Origin: Lachnoclostridium sp.
GTDB taxonomy: Bacteria; Bacillota; Clostridia; Lachnospirales; Lachnospiraceae
Length of the DNA stretch: 64,000 bases
Reading direction: 5' to 3'
NCBI GenBank assembly: GCA_023664665.1
Contig: JAMPEY010000002.1
Location: 89,468 to 153,467 of the forward strand
Shown here: piece by piece, positions 45,100-54,217 of the stretch
Layout: each line of letters starts with the position of its first letter
Numbering within the stretch: the stretch's first letter is position 1
Program-made: the position numbers and the translations under genes
The notes under the pieces: generated by a model
What the model was told of the DNA's origin: nothing
The model's database searches: none
Seen by the model: only the letters and a program-made list of their open reading frames with translations

Positions 45100-45195
45100 A
45101 GGGAGGGTAAAAGTAAATCTGCTGCATAATAGGCAGCAAAGTATTTGTAAAGGGAGGGTAAAAGTAAATCTGCTGCATAATAGGCAGCAAAGTAT
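45082..45195 (+). repeat. 51-bp tandem duplication at the nudF 3' end
   Basis: Two identical 51-bp units (45082-45132 and 45133-45183) are followed by a 12-base partial third. Each unit starts with GCAGCA, in the last codons of nudF, and carries the inverse TGCTGC seven bases before the next unit. An SD-like AGGGAGGG lies in each copy, with no start codon after it. Confidence 0.93.
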
Positions 45196-45276
45196 CCGAC
45201 AGGGGCATGAAAGATAATCCGCCTGCATATATTTGGAAGAGCAGTGAGATGCTCTTTGGAAGAAAGCAGGTGGATT

Positions 45277-45852
45277 ATGAAGCGGATGCGGTTTGGCACT
45301 TTATTTTTGGCGGGCTTGCTTGCCGGAATCTTTGTTATGAATATCGGAAAGAGCATTTTGTTGGAGGGTACGGGATTATTGGACGAGTATACTCTGTACC
45401 GGATGAAGTATATGACCGTGGACAGCAATGCTCTTTTTTGTTATGTGCTGAGACAGCGGATAGGCGGTGCGTTGATAATGGCAATTCTTGCCACCACTTA
45501 TCTGGGGATGATAGTATGTGCGGGAGCCGCATTCTGGTATGGGCTGTCTGCGGGGGCGTTTTTGTCGGCTCTTATCCTGCGCTACGGCTTAAAGGGAATT
45601 GCGTTTGCCGCGGTGGGAATTTTCCCGCAATATCTTTTGTATGCGCCGGCTTTGGCAGCATTGCTTGTCTGGGGAATCAAGCTGAACCGCAGCATTTATT
45701 TCAGGGAATATGAAGGAAGCGCCGGAGGAAAATATTTTTGGATGGGAAAAGCTCTCCGTTTTTTGGGCATCCTGTTTGTGATGGGATTGGGATGCGTTTT
45801 GGAGAGCTTTTGGAATCCCCGGCTCATGCTGGCGTTACTCAAAGTTTTTTGA
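45277..45852 (+). CDS. spoIIM: stage II sporulation protein M
   Basis: A 191-residue membrane protein with about five hydrophobic segments. It resembles SpoIIM of the SpoIIDMP complex, which thins septal peptidoglycan during engulfment, including the C-terminal VLESFWNPRLM motif. ATG 45277 is used with AGCAGG upstream; spoIID and spoIIP are not in the window. It is downstream of nudF as in Bacillus and converges with aroF, 20 bases apart. Confidence 0.85.
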   Translation: MKRMRFGTLFLAGLLAGIFVMNIGKSILLEGTGLLDEYTLYRMKYMTVDSNALFCYVLRQRIGGALIMAILATTYLGMIVCAGAAFWYGLSAGAFLSALILRYGLKGIAFAAVGIFPQYLLYAPALAALLVWGIKLNRSIYFREYEGSAGGKYFWMGKALRFLGILFVMGLGCVLESFWNPRLMLALLKVF

Positions 45853-45872
45853 CTACAGCTTTTGAAATTTTT

Positions 45873-46901
45873 CTATTCGTACTCGGCGATGTCGTAGATC
45901 AGCTTTTCGGTATCCTCCCAGCCAAGGCAGGGGTCCGTAATGGATTTGCCGTACACGCCGCCGCCTACTTTCTGGCAGCCTTCCACTATGTAGCTTTCGA
46001 TCATAAGACCTTTTACCAGATTGTGCATTTCAGGATTTAATTTCCGGTTATGCATAATTTCTTTGGTAATGCGAATCTGCTGGGCAAACTGCTTATTGGA
46101 ATTGGAGTGATTGGTGTCAATGATGCAGGCAGGATTCTTCAAATCCATTTTATTGTACATATCCAACAGGCGGATTAAATCTTCGTAGTGGTAATTGGAA
46201 GTATTATTGCCGTGTTTGCTGGTTGCGCCTCTCAGCACTGTGTGAGCCAGCTCGTTTCCGGTGGTACTTACCTCCCAGCCTCTGTAAATAAAGGAATGAG
46301 GGTGCTGTGCCGCATAGACGGAGTTGAGCATCACGGAAAAGTCCCCGCTGGTGGGATTCTTCATGCCCGTAGCTACATCAAAACCGCTGACGGTGATTCT
46401 GTGCTGCTGGTCTTCTACAGAGCGGGCGCCCACTGCCACATAGGAGAGAATATCCGAGAGATAGCCCCAATTTTCGGGATAGAGCATCTCGTCCGCGGCG
46501 GTAAGACCGCTTTCTTCCACGGCGCGGATATGCATTTTGCGCATTGCAATCAGTCCCGCAAGAAAATCAGGTTTCTTCTCGGGGTCAGGCTGGCTGACAA
46601 TTCCCTTGTAACCTTCGCCTGTGGTACGGGGCTTGTTGGTATAGATTCTGGGAATCAGAATCAGTTTGTCCTTTACTTTTTCATTCACTTTGGCGAGGCG
46701 GCTGATATAGTCGCATACGGCATCCTCGTTATCGGCGGAACAGGGTCCGATGATTACAAGGAACTTATTGCTTGCCCCGGTGATGACATCCCGGATTTGG
46801 GCGTCCCGCTCTTCCTTTATCCTTATCAGGGAATCGGGAAGCGGATATTGATTTCGGATTTCGTCCGGAGTGGGAAGTTTCTTAATAAATTCAAAGCTCA
46901 T
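45873..46901 (-). CDS. aroF: 3-deoxy-7-phosphoheptulonate synthase (type I)
   Basis: First shikimate-pathway enzyme, joining phosphoenolpyruvate and erythrose 4-phosphate. 342 residues, similar to E. coli AroF/G/H. Motifs: LVIIGPCSADN near 48, IPRIYTNKPRTTGEGYKG near 82 and DTNHSNSNK near 260. The short N-terminal extension that carries feedback sites in E. coli enzymes is present, so aromatic amino-acid inhibition is possible. No other aro genes adjoin. Confidence 0.95.
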   Translation of the reverse strand: MSFEFIKKLPTPDEIRNQYPLPDSLIRIKEERDAQIRDVITGASNKFLVIIGPCSADNEDAVCDYISRLAKVNEKVKDKLILIPRIYTNKPRTTGEGYKGIVSQPDPEKKPDFLAGLIAMRKMHIRAVEESGLTAADEMLYPENWGYLSDILSYVAVGARSVEDQQHRITVSGFDVATGMKNPTSGDFSVMLNSVYAAQHPHSFIYRGWEVSTTGNELAHTVLRGATSKHGNNTSNYHYEDLIRLLDMYNKMDLKNPACIIDTNHSNSNKQFAQQIRITKEIMHNRKLNPEMHNLVKGLMIESYIVEGCQKVGGGVYGKSITDPCLGWEDTEKLIYDIAEYE

Positions 46902-46968
46902 TCTATTTTACCATGCCCGGATGGGGCCCTTTCTTTATGTTGGCGGCAAGATGCCAAATGCCTAACTC

Positions 46969-46997
46969 ATTATAGTATAAGAGCGGAAATTCTGCAA
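46969..46997 (-). promoter_or_regulatory. aroF promoter
   Basis: On the minus strand, TTGCAG (46997-46992), 17-base spacer, TATAAT (46974-46969). The leader between this and aroF contains a GGCAAGATGCC hairpin. Confidence 0.6.
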
Positions 46998-47183
46998 GAG
47001 GTTTGCAGATTCTTTGTGAAAGCCCCGCGCATTATTCGGAGGACAGCAGAATAGGGGAAAAAAGGAGAGAAAAATCAATGATTGGCGAAATATAGAACAG
47101 AATGCTTTGCAGGGATAGAAAAGTATGCTACATTAAATATAATGTCAATTGCCACAAGCAAATACAAATATAAAGGGGAAAAA

Positions 47184-48185
47184 ATGGACACAAAAAAATT
47201 AGAGGAAAACGAAAAGGAAAGAAAACTGTTAATTGAGGAACTGCGGGAACGACTGAACTTTTATACCTTTCAGGCATCGGATGAACAGTTTGACGCACAA
47301 AAAGTAGAACTGTTGACGAAAAAGATTCGGGAGCTGGAGCAGCAGGGTATTGGGACGGGGCAGGAAAAGGCAGAGGCAGAAGTTTCCGGACAGCCTTCTT
47401 TTAAGGTGGCGGAAGCGGATTTTGAGGCATTTCAGAAATACCGGGCGGAGAAAGAGGCGGATGCCCTGCGTCTTGCCGCATTAGAGAACATGGGTGTAAA
47501 AGAGGCTGGCAAAAAGCGTTCTGTGGCGAACGGAAGATGGGCGGGAAGCAGGCGTTTGGTCAAGGCTGCCGCCGTCGGAGCTGCCGTTCTTCTCACTGTG
47601 GGAGGAGGCATCGGGGTAGTCAATGCCCAAAAGGATGGGGGATTGCTGCGGTGGCTGAAGAAGGATGCGGAGGGAGAAGTAATATTGGTGGAGCCTGACA
47701 GGGAAAACCCGAATCAGGGAGGCTTTGCAAAAGACCGCACCACGGCTTATGACAGTGCCGAGGAACTGCCGGAGGAATACAAGAAATATTTTGTGGATGT
47801 GACGGGCATAAAGGGGCTGGAAGGATATGAGCAGGGACAGGTATTGCTGAGGGAGAATCAGGAGAGTTGGGAGATTGATTCTTCTTGGGTGGCCTCATCA
47901 CAGGAACCGCTCCTGTTTGAAGTTAGAGGGAGCAAAGATTCCGTGGTTATCTGGGATAAGAGATTTGATGAGTTTGAGGAGCTTTCCACTAAAGAGGTGG
48001 ATGGTATAGAACTTTCCATGTGCAGGAAACAGAATGATGCTGGGGAACCGAATGTGGTAGTATGGTTTTTCTATGAAAATAGGAGTTATATGGTATATGG
48101 GAATGGAAAATCTTCCACGGAGGAAATGGAGCTGCTTGCCACAGGGTATCTGGAAAGGGTTTTGGAGAAAAATAAAGATTTTTAA
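47184..48185 (+). CDS. DUF4367-like membrane-anchored protein
   Basis: A 333-residue protein not firmly recognised. It has a charged, helical cytoplasmic part (about 1-125), one hydrophobic segment (about 132-150, VGAAVLLTVGGGIGVV), then an external part whose end (VVWFFYENRSYMVYG to the C-terminus) resembles DUF4367. Such proteins resemble anti-sigma or regulator anchors in layout, but no sigma factor gene adjoins. ATG 47184 has AAAGGGG upstream; an ATG at 47142 is an alternative. The 282-bp upstream spacer holds the aroF promoter and nothing else clear. Confidence 0.65.
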   Translation: MDTKKLEENEKERKLLIEELRERLNFYTFQASDEQFDAQKVELLTKKIRELEQQGIGTGQEKAEAEVSGQPSFKVAEADFEAFQKYRAEKEADALRLAALENMGVKEAGKKRSVANGRWAGSRRLVKAAAVGAAVLLTVGGGIGVVNAQKDGGLLRWLKKDAEGEVILVEPDRENPNQGGFAKDRTTAYDSAEELPEEYKKYFVDVTGIKGLEGYEQGQVLLRENQESWEIDSSWVASSQEPLLFEVRGSKDSVVIWDKRFDEFEELSTKEVDGIELSMCRKQNDAGEPNVVVWFFYENRSYMVYGNGKSSTEEMELLATGYLERVLEKNKDF

Positions 48186-48332
48186 AAAATTTAAAAATTT
48201 TTTGTAAGTTTTGGCTGATTTTTGTCATATATAAGTAGAAGGATAATTAAGGAGTAAAATGTGGGAAAAATTTTGAGGAAAGGAGAAGATCCTTCTAAAG
48301 CAGCAAAAGTAAAGAAAAGGAAGTGAAAGGTT

Positions 48333-48842
48333 ATGACTTACAAAAGACAAAGAGCTTTGCAGAGAGCCTTTGCCACGGTACTGACAGCGGTGCTCCTTTT
48401 GGGGATTCCCTGTTTTTCCGTGGAAGCGGCGGAGGCCGGAACCGGTGAGAGCGCGCCGGTATGGCTGGAATTCATGGCGGATGAGGGGCTTGAGGAGGAT
48501 GGCCCTGTCTGTTATACCTTGTTGGCGAAATGTGATGTATTGTTTGCCAGCCATTCCGACGGACTTTATATCCATATAGAGACCGGTGCCTCCCAAAAGG
48601 CTTCCGTGGTCGGGGTCAAGGATATCGTGGTGGAGGAAAAGCAGCTGATCGGCTGGAAAGAGGTTGCCGTGTCGGATGGGGGAGAGGACTATAATGTCTA
48701 CAGTTTTGGCGGTTCCCTTACCTATGAAGGGGCAGTGTATAACAAGAAATACCGTGTCACATGCACCCATTACGCCACCGTGGACAGTCCGGCTGAGGTG
48801 TACCATGAGACGGATCCTTATACCTACAATTACAAGAAGTAA
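48333..48842 (+). CDS. secreted protein of unknown function
   Basis: A 169-residue protein with a clear signal peptide (about 1-33, cleavage after VEAAEA or nearby). The mature part is Glu/Asp-rich with two Cys, and has no recognised family. Tyr-rich ending. The ribosome site GTGAAAGG is adequate. It follows the DUF4367-like gene after 147 bp; both may be cell-surface proteins of the same accessory block. Confidence 0.6.
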   Translation: MTYKRQRALQRAFATVLTAVLLLGIPCFSVEAAEAGTGESAPVWLEFMADEGLEEDGPVCYTLLAKCDVLFASHSDGLYIHIETGASQKASVVGVKDIVVEEKQLIGWKEVAVSDGGEDYNVYSFGGSLTYEGAVYNKKYRVTCTHYATVDSPAEVYHETDPYTYNYKK

Positions 48843-49460
48843 AGGGGAAATGTTTTGTAGGCTGTATGCAGGCTCAAACGCAGATGAAAAAGGGGAACCG
48901 GAATCCGACTGAAGCGAATCGGTAAAAAGGGATATTTTGGGGAAGAAATATCCCGATAGATGAAAACTGCCATAGTTGCGGTGTCTTACAATTGTCAGGG
49001 TCGGGAGGGGAAGTTTTACAAATTTACTATTTTTGATATTGGAATGTGAAAAAGGGGATTTTTCCGTGAAGATAGGAAAAGAGCAAGAACTTCCCGGCAG
49101 ATCAGGCGGTTTTTGCATGGCGGCGCCGTATGCCGCGGGACAATTGTAGGAAAAGTAAAGTACATCAAGGTATTATGCCGATGGTCTGTGAGGTGCGGAG
49201 ACATGATGAGACACAGGCTGTGAGGCGGTTGAAATAAGCAGAGAAGAGACAGCGGGTATCGGAGCGTCCTTCCCTGCTTGTTTCTTATTTCAAATCCCTT
49301 ACCGGCTGTATACACAGTTGCTTTTTAATATATTTTTGAACATTTTTTGATTTTGCTGTTGATTTATACGAAGAAGCGTGTTATCATAATTACTATAAAA
49401 TCTTTCATTCAAGGCATTTCGCCTGACAATCACCAATTATCACACATAACGAGCAGGCGG
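48843..49460. other. gene-poor stretch
   Basis: About 600 bp without a supportable gene. It holds one 9-bp hairpin, GGGATATTT/AAATATCCC (48929-48954), not followed by a T-run, and AT-rich DNA near 49320-49410 with a possible promoter (TTGATT 49360-49365, TATCAT 17 bases on) for the next gene. Confidence 0.5.
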
Positions 49461-50024
49461 ATGCGGGAGTGTTGTGATATCGAAGTATTTCGTATGCTTC
49501 CGGCCGATAAGGTTGATACTATATTGCAGGATTCCCCCGGACATCTGGTAGATATTATAGCGGATATACTGTTGGCATTTTTGCTGAAAGAAAATGTGCC
49601 GGTTGTGGAGGCTGAGGAGCTGGCAGGCAAGGTAAAGGAGAAGAAAATGGCACAGTTATTTGAAAATATGGAAAAGATGGATATTCAGGCAGAGAGAAGG
49701 AACACGGCGCGGGAAGCCGAAAGGGCGGACAAGGCGGAACGGAGAGCGGAAGCGGCGGAGCAGAGAGAAAAGGAGTGGGAGAAGAAAATGGCACAATTAT
49801 TTGAAAATATGGAGAAGATGGATATTCAGGCGGAGAGAAGGAACACGGCGCGGGAAGCCGAAAGGGCGGACAAAGCGGAACAGAGAGCGGAAGAGGCGGA
49901 GCGGAAAGCAGAAGAGGCAGAGCAGAAAGCAAAGGAGGCGGAACAGAGAGTGGCGGAACTGGAGAAGCAGATAACGAAATTGGAAAAGCATATGGCACAA
50001 CTTTTAGCGGAAGGGGAAAAATAA
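49461..50024 (+). CDS. coiled-coil protein with internal duplication
   Basis: A 187-residue protein from ATG 49461, though the start is uncertain and no good ribosome site is seen. Residues about 1-60 form an unrecognised segment (FRMLPADKVDTILQ); the rest is a long Ala/Glu/Lys/Arg coiled coil. A 141-bp unit is duplicated in tandem (49638-49778 and 49779-49919), giving two copies of a 47-residue unit beginning EKKMAQLFENMEKMD. It could be a fragment of a larger protein whose 5' part is lost in the gene-poor DNA upstream. Confidence 0.5.
   Translation: MRECCDIEVFRMLPADKVDTILQDSPGHLVDIIADILLAFLLKENVPVVEAEELAGKVKEKKMAQLFENMEKMDIQAERRNTAREAERADKAERRAEAAEQREKEWEKKMAQLFENMEKMDIQAERRNTAREAERADKAEQRAEEAERKAEEAEQKAKEAEQRVAELEKQITKLEKHMAQLLAEGEK
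49638..49919 (+). repeat. 141-bp tandem repeat, in frame
   Basis: Two near-identical copies with period 141 bp (47 codons) inside the coiled-coil gene. High identity suggests recent duplication. Confidence 0.85.
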
Positions 50025-50185
50025 CGGACAAATTTGGACAAAAATAGAAAGGATGCGGCTGAAAAAATAAAAATTTATTGGAAAAAATAAATGAAAATGA
50101 GGAATTTTTTAAAAGGGTCTTTTCCAAAAATCGGGAATATGCTATACTAATACGGAAGTGTGTTGAATATAGAGTGTGAGAGCGT

Positions 50186-51160
50186 ATGTCAACGAATAAT
50201 TATCAGGAGAACAACTATAGGCGAAAACGAGTACAACGACTGAAAAAGTTAATTATCAGACTGCTTGCGATATTTATTCTGATACCTTATGTGTGCTGCA
50301 TTATATTATTCTTTAAAATGGACTCCTTGGACAGACAGGTTGATGATTTAAGCAGACAGGTGGAGAATTTAAGCAGATATCTGGAGCAATTGGGGTCCTC
50401 CGTAGAAACGAAGCAGGGAGAATCCGAAGCGGCAGGCAAAGAGGATGCGGTAAAGAAGGTCGATGAAGAGAAGGAAGATGATCTGTTTTCGGGAGAAGTG
50501 TCTTCGGGGACGGAGGAAGACCATCCTGCGCATATGGTGTATCTTACCTTTGATGACGGTCCGAGCATTTATACCAATGACATTTTGGATATTTTGGACA
50601 GTTACGGCGTAAAAGCCACTTTTTTCGTGGTGGGTAAGGAAGATGACGCTTCTAAGGAAGCCTTGAAAAGGATTGTAGAAGAAGGGCATACTCTGGGCAT
50701 GCATTCATACAGCCATCAGTATAAACAGATATATGAGTCGGTGGATGCTTTTGCGGAGGATTTTAACCGGATACAGACCTTGTTATATGATATCACAGGT
50801 GTAGAAAGCGTATATTATCGTTTTCCCGGGGGAAGCTCTAATACTGCCAGCTCGGTGAATATGCAGGAATTTGCGGATTATCTCAAGACTCAGGGCGTCA
50901 CCTTTTACGATTGGAACAGTTCTGCCGGAGATGCGACCAGCCAGCCCATTTCCAAGGAGGCTTTGGTGGCGAACAGTACAAAAGGGGTGGAACTGCGGGG
51001 AACATCCATTATCTTAATGCATGATTCCGCAGATAAATATACTACCGTGAATGCACTGCCGGAAATCATAGAGAACATTTTGGCAATGGAAGATACCGTG
51101 ATTTTACCGATTACGGAGGATACCAAGCCGGTTCAACATATACACGCAGAAACAGAATAA
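50186..51160 (+). CDS. membrane-anchored polysaccharide deacetylase (NodB)
   Basis: A 324-residue protein. One membrane helix (about 23-43) is followed by a short coiled coil and acidic linker, then a NodB domain (about 115-310). Metal and catalytic residues: TFDDGP with Asp123/Asp124, and His173 and His177 in HSYSH; RFPGGSS gives motif 3. It likely deacetylates peptidoglycan sugars outside the cell. It sits 22 bases upstream of a bactofilin gene, suggesting joint use. Confidence 0.9.
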   Translation: MSTNNYQENNYRRKRVQRLKKLIIRLLAIFILIPYVCCIILFFKMDSLDRQVDDLSRQVENLSRYLEQLGSSVETKQGESEAAGKEDAVKKVDEEKEDDLFSGEVSSGTEEDHPAHMVYLTFDDGPSIYTNDILDILDSYGVKATFFVVGKEDDASKEALKRIVEEGHTLGMHSYSHQYKQIYESVDAFAEDFNRIQTLLYDITGVESVYYRFPGGSSNTASSVNMQEFADYLKTQGVTFYDWNSSAGDATSQPISKEALVANSTKGVELRGTSIILMHDSADKYTTVNALPEIIENILAMEDTVILPITEDTKPVQHIHAETE

Positions 51161-51182
51161 CGAATGGAGGTTATATTTTGCA

Positions 51183-52070
51183 ATGGGATTTTTTGGAGAA
51201 TTAAAAGAGGATTTATCACAGGCGGTCAGTGAATTGATGCCGGAGGAAGAACAGGGAGCAGTTTCATTGAACGATGGAACCGAGAATGCAGACGAGGTTA
51301 AAACGCCGGAGGAGACTGCGGAAAATGCAGAAAAGGAGACGGCAGGGAACGGTTTAACGCCGGAGGATGCTCTCGATTTGGACAGTATGTTGGAGGATGT
51401 GCTGAAAGAAGAGGCTGCAATGTCGGAGAATCAGGCCGCAGCAGTTGTTTCCGAAGTAGAAAAGCCTGCGGAGGAAAAGTCCGGAGAAAAGGAAGCGACG
51501 GCGGAACAGTCCAAATCAGAAGAAAAGGAAGAGAGAAAAGGAGAAAAGAAATTTATGGAAGCGCATGTAGGCAAAATGGTTTCAGAGGAGACATCTGTTA
51601 TTACGGTAGGAACCAATATCACAGGAGATCTTACCTCAGAAGGTTCCATTGATATCATGGGCAGTGTGAACGGCAATATTGAAGCATGGGGCAAATTGAA
51701 TATAACCGGTCATGTGAACGGCAACTCAAAAGCGGCTGAGATTTATGCGGAGAGCGCTAAGATAAACGGCGAGATTGTAAGTGACGGAGCCGTAAAGATT
51801 GGCGCAAGTACGGTTATTATCGGAAATATTACTGCAGCCAGCGCAGCGATAGCGGGTGCGGTAAAGGGTGATATCGATGTAAGGGGTCCCGTAGTTTTGG
51901 ATACTTCCGCTATTGTTATGGGTAATATCAAGTCTAAATCGGTACAGATTAACAATGGTGCGGTAATCGAAGGTATGTGTTCACAGTGTTATGCAGATGT
52001 CAGCCCTACAACATTCTTTGATGAGTATAAACCGGAGACGACAGGTAAGAAAAAGTCTTCATCAAAATAG
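51183..52070 (+). CDS. bactofilin (polymer-forming cytoskeletal protein)
   Basis: A 295-residue protein. The first 125 residues are an acidic low-complexity extension; residues about 135-265 form the DUF583 beta-helix (GTNITGDLTSEGSIDIMG and following repeats). Bactofilins polymerise and position cell-envelope enzymes. GGAGGTT precedes the ATG. It is flanked by the deacetylase upstream and pyrH 12 bases downstream, so it is probably transcribed into the pyrH operon. Confidence 0.9.
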   Translation: MGFFGELKEDLSQAVSELMPEEEQGAVSLNDGTENADEVKTPEETAENAEKETAGNGLTPEDALDLDSMLEDVLKEEAAMSENQAAAVVSEVEKPAEEKSGEKEATAEQSKSEEKEERKGEKKFMEAHVGKMVSEETSVITVGTNITGDLTSEGSIDIMGSVNGNIEAWGKLNITGHVNGNSKAAEIYAESAKINGEIVSDGAVKIGASTVIIGNITAASAAIAGAVKGDIDVRGPVVLDTSAIVMGNIKSKSVQINNGAVIEGMCSQCYADVSPTTFFDEYKPETTGKKKSSSK

Positions 52071-52082
52071 GGAGAATAATAT

Positions 52083-52778
52083 ATGCGCAGGATTTTGCTG
52101 AAATTGAGCGGAGAAGCTCTTGCCGGCGATAAAAAGACAGGTTTTGACGAGGCTATAGTGAGAAAAGTAGGCATTCAGGTAAAGGAGCTTGTGGATACCG
52201 GAATTCAGGTAGGAATCGTCATCGGCGGCGGTAATTTCTGGAGAGGGCGTTCCAGCGAAAATATTGACAGGACAAAGGCGGATCAGATCGGTATGCTTGC
52301 GACTGTCATGAACTGCATTTATGTATCCGAGATACTCCGTTCCATGGGAATGATGACGAATATACTGACTCCTTTTGAGTGCGGCTCTTTTACGAAATTA
52401 TTTTCAAAGGACAGGGCAAATAAATATTTCTCTAAAGGAATGGTGGTATTTTTTGCGGGCGGCACCGGACACCCGTACTTTTCCACGGATACCGGAGTGG
52501 TGCTGAGAGCGGTTGAGGTGGATGCGGATGTTATTTTGCTGGCAAAGTCCATTGACGGCGTATATGATGATGATCCGGCAACCAATCCTGCTGCGAAAAA
52601 GTTCGACAAGATTTCCATTGAGGAAGTGATTGCCAGAAATCTTCAGGTGGTGGATATGACGGCGTCTATTCTGGCCAGAGACAATAAAATGCCCATGCGG
52701 GTGTTTAGTCTGAATGAAGAGGACAGCATTGTGAATGCGCTGAAAGACAATTTCAACGGAACAACGGTAACGGTCTGA
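52083..52778 (+). CDS. pyrH: uridylate kinase
   Basis: Phosphorylates UMP to UDP. 231 residues of the amino-acid-kinase fold, typical for PyrH. Motifs: LKLSGEAL near 5-12, GIVIGGGNFWRG near 44-55 and FFAGGTGHPYFSTD. It starts a conserved row with frr, uppS, cdsA, dxr and rseP; rpsB and tsf, usual upstream partners, are replaced here by the bactofilin gene. Confidence 0.96.
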   Translation: MRRILLKLSGEALAGDKKTGFDEAIVRKVGIQVKELVDTGIQVGIVIGGGNFWRGRSSENIDRTKADQIGMLATVMNCIYVSEILRSMGMMTNILTPFECGSFTKLFSKDRANKYFSKGMVVFFAGGTGHPYFSTDTGVVLRAVEVDADVILLAKSIDGVYDDDPATNPAAKKFDKISIEEVIARNLQVVDMTASILARDNKMPMRVFSLNEEDSIVNALKDNFNGTTVTV

Positions 52779-52826
52779 GGTCGAAGACCGGAATATTGCA
52801 GATTATGGAAAGGCATGGTTATCAGT

Positions 52827-53375
52827 ATGGATGCGAGATTACAGCAGTATGAAGATAAAATGAAAAAGGCGTTGGAGTTTTTGGAGAATGACTATGCGGC
52901 AATCAGGGCAGGGCGTGCCAATCCCCATGTTCTTGACAAGCTGCGGGTAGATTATTACGGGACGCCTACACCGATTCAGCAGGTAGGCAATGTAACCGTG
53001 CCGGAGGCGAGGATCATCCAAATCGCGCCATGGGAGAAATCCATGATAAAGGAAATTGAGAAGGCGATTCAGGTTTCTGATATCGGCATAAACCCTTCCA
53101 ATGACGGTAATGTGATTCGTCTGGTGTTTCCGGAGCTTACGGAGGAACGCAGAAAGGATCTGGTAAAAGAAGTCAAGAAAAAGGCGGAGGAGGGAAAGGT
53201 CGCCATCCGCAATATCAGAAGAGACGGGAATGATGCCTTGAAAAAGCAGGCAAAGGAAATCTCTGAGGACGAGGTGAAGCAGATGGAAGATCAACTGCAA
53301 AAACTCACGGATAAGTATGTCAAGGAAGTGGATGCTTTGATGGAAAGTAAGTCCAAGGAAATTATGACCGTTTAA
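52827..53375 (+). CDS. frr: ribosome recycling factor
   Basis: Splits post-termination ribosomes together with EF-G. From ATG 52827 it is 182 residues, close to the usual 185. Three-helix-bundle motifs include RAGRANPHVLDKL and DGNVIRLVFPELTEERRKDLVK. An ATG four codons earlier (52815) is too close to GGAAAGG to be favoured. Confidence 0.96.
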   Translation: MDARLQQYEDKMKKALEFLENDYAAIRAGRANPHVLDKLRVDYYGTPTPIQQVGNVTVPEARIIQIAPWEKSMIKEIEKAIQVSDIGINPSNDGNVIRLVFPELTEERRKDLVKEVKKKAEEGKVAIRNIRRDGNDALKKQAKEISEDEVKQMEDQLQKLTDKYVKEVDALMESKSKEIMTV

Positions 53376-53495
53376 AAGTTACTCTGAAGCAAACTGCGGG
53401 GGTGGAGATGCGAGAGCTTATCCGCCCTTTGTAATTTTATGGATAGCCTTGTAAAATAACCGTCAGCAAAGATGTTGGCAGAAAGGCCATGCAAT

Positions 53496-54215
53496 ATGGA
53501 AAAACAGTTAAATATACCTAATCATGTAGCTATTATTTTGGACGGTAACGGGAGATGGGCAAAAGCAAAGGGAATGCCCCGCAACTATGGGCATGTGCAG
53601 GGGGCAAAGACAGTAGAGACCATCTGTGAGGAAGCTTACAAAATGGGAATCCGATATTTGACGGTATATGCATTTTCCACGGAAAATTGGAGCCGGCCTC
53701 AGGATGAAGTGGATGCACTGATGAAACTGCTCCGCAACTATATGAAAAACTGTCTGAAGACAGCGGAGAAAAATCGGATGTGCGTACGCGTTTTGGGAGA
53801 AAAATCAAGGCTGGATGAAGATATCCGGCTGCGGATTGCCGAGCTGGAAGAAGCTACGAAAAATAATGACGGACTGCATTTTCAGATTGCCATTAACTAT
53901 GGCAGCAGGGATGAACTGCTCCGTTCCATGAGAAGTATTGCGGGGAAAGTGCAAAAAGGAGAACTTGCTCCGGAGGACATCGGAGAGGATTCCATAGAAA
54001 AGGAATTGGACACGGCAGGCATACCGGATCCGGACCTTTTGATCAGAACTTGTAATGAACAGAGGATTTCCAATTTTTTGTTGTGGCAGCTTGCCTACAC
54101 GGAATTGTATTTTACACCGGTGGCATGGCCCGATTTTACGAAAGAAGAATTGATAAAAGCTGTAGAGGCATATAATGAGAGAGAGAGAAGATACGGTGGT
54201 TTGAAGGAGGAATAA
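53496..54215 (+). CDS. uppS: isoprenyl transferase (undecaprenyl diphosphate synthase)
   Basis: Adds isopentenyl units in cis to make the undecaprenyl carrier for cell-wall synthesis. 239 residues. HVAIILDGNGRWAKAKG at 9-25 holds the catalytic Asp, and the DLLIRTCNEQRISNFLLWQ region binds the substrate. ATG 53496 has GAAAGG upstream. The 120-bp spacer after frr holds nothing clear. cdsA starts two bases after the stop. Confidence 0.96.
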   Translation: MEKQLNIPNHVAIILDGNGRWAKAKGMPRNYGHVQGAKTVETICEEAYKMGIRYLTVYAFSTENWSRPQDEVDALMKLLRNYMKNCLKTAEKNRMCVRVLGEKSRLDEDIRLRIAELEEATKNNDGLHFQIAINYGSRDELLRSMRSIAGKVQKGELAPEDIGEDSIEKELDTAGIPDPDLLIRTCNEQRISNFLLWQLAYTELYFTPVAWPDFTKEELIKAVEAYNERERRYGGLKEE

Positions 54216-54217
54216 CT

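Noticed and set aside
45082..45195. CRISPR-like array
   Set aside because: Units are contiguous, without spacers, and part of the first is coding sequence of nudF.
49016..49315. 99-codon minus-strand open frame
   Set aside because: No ribosome site, odd composition and no similarity; treated as non-coding.
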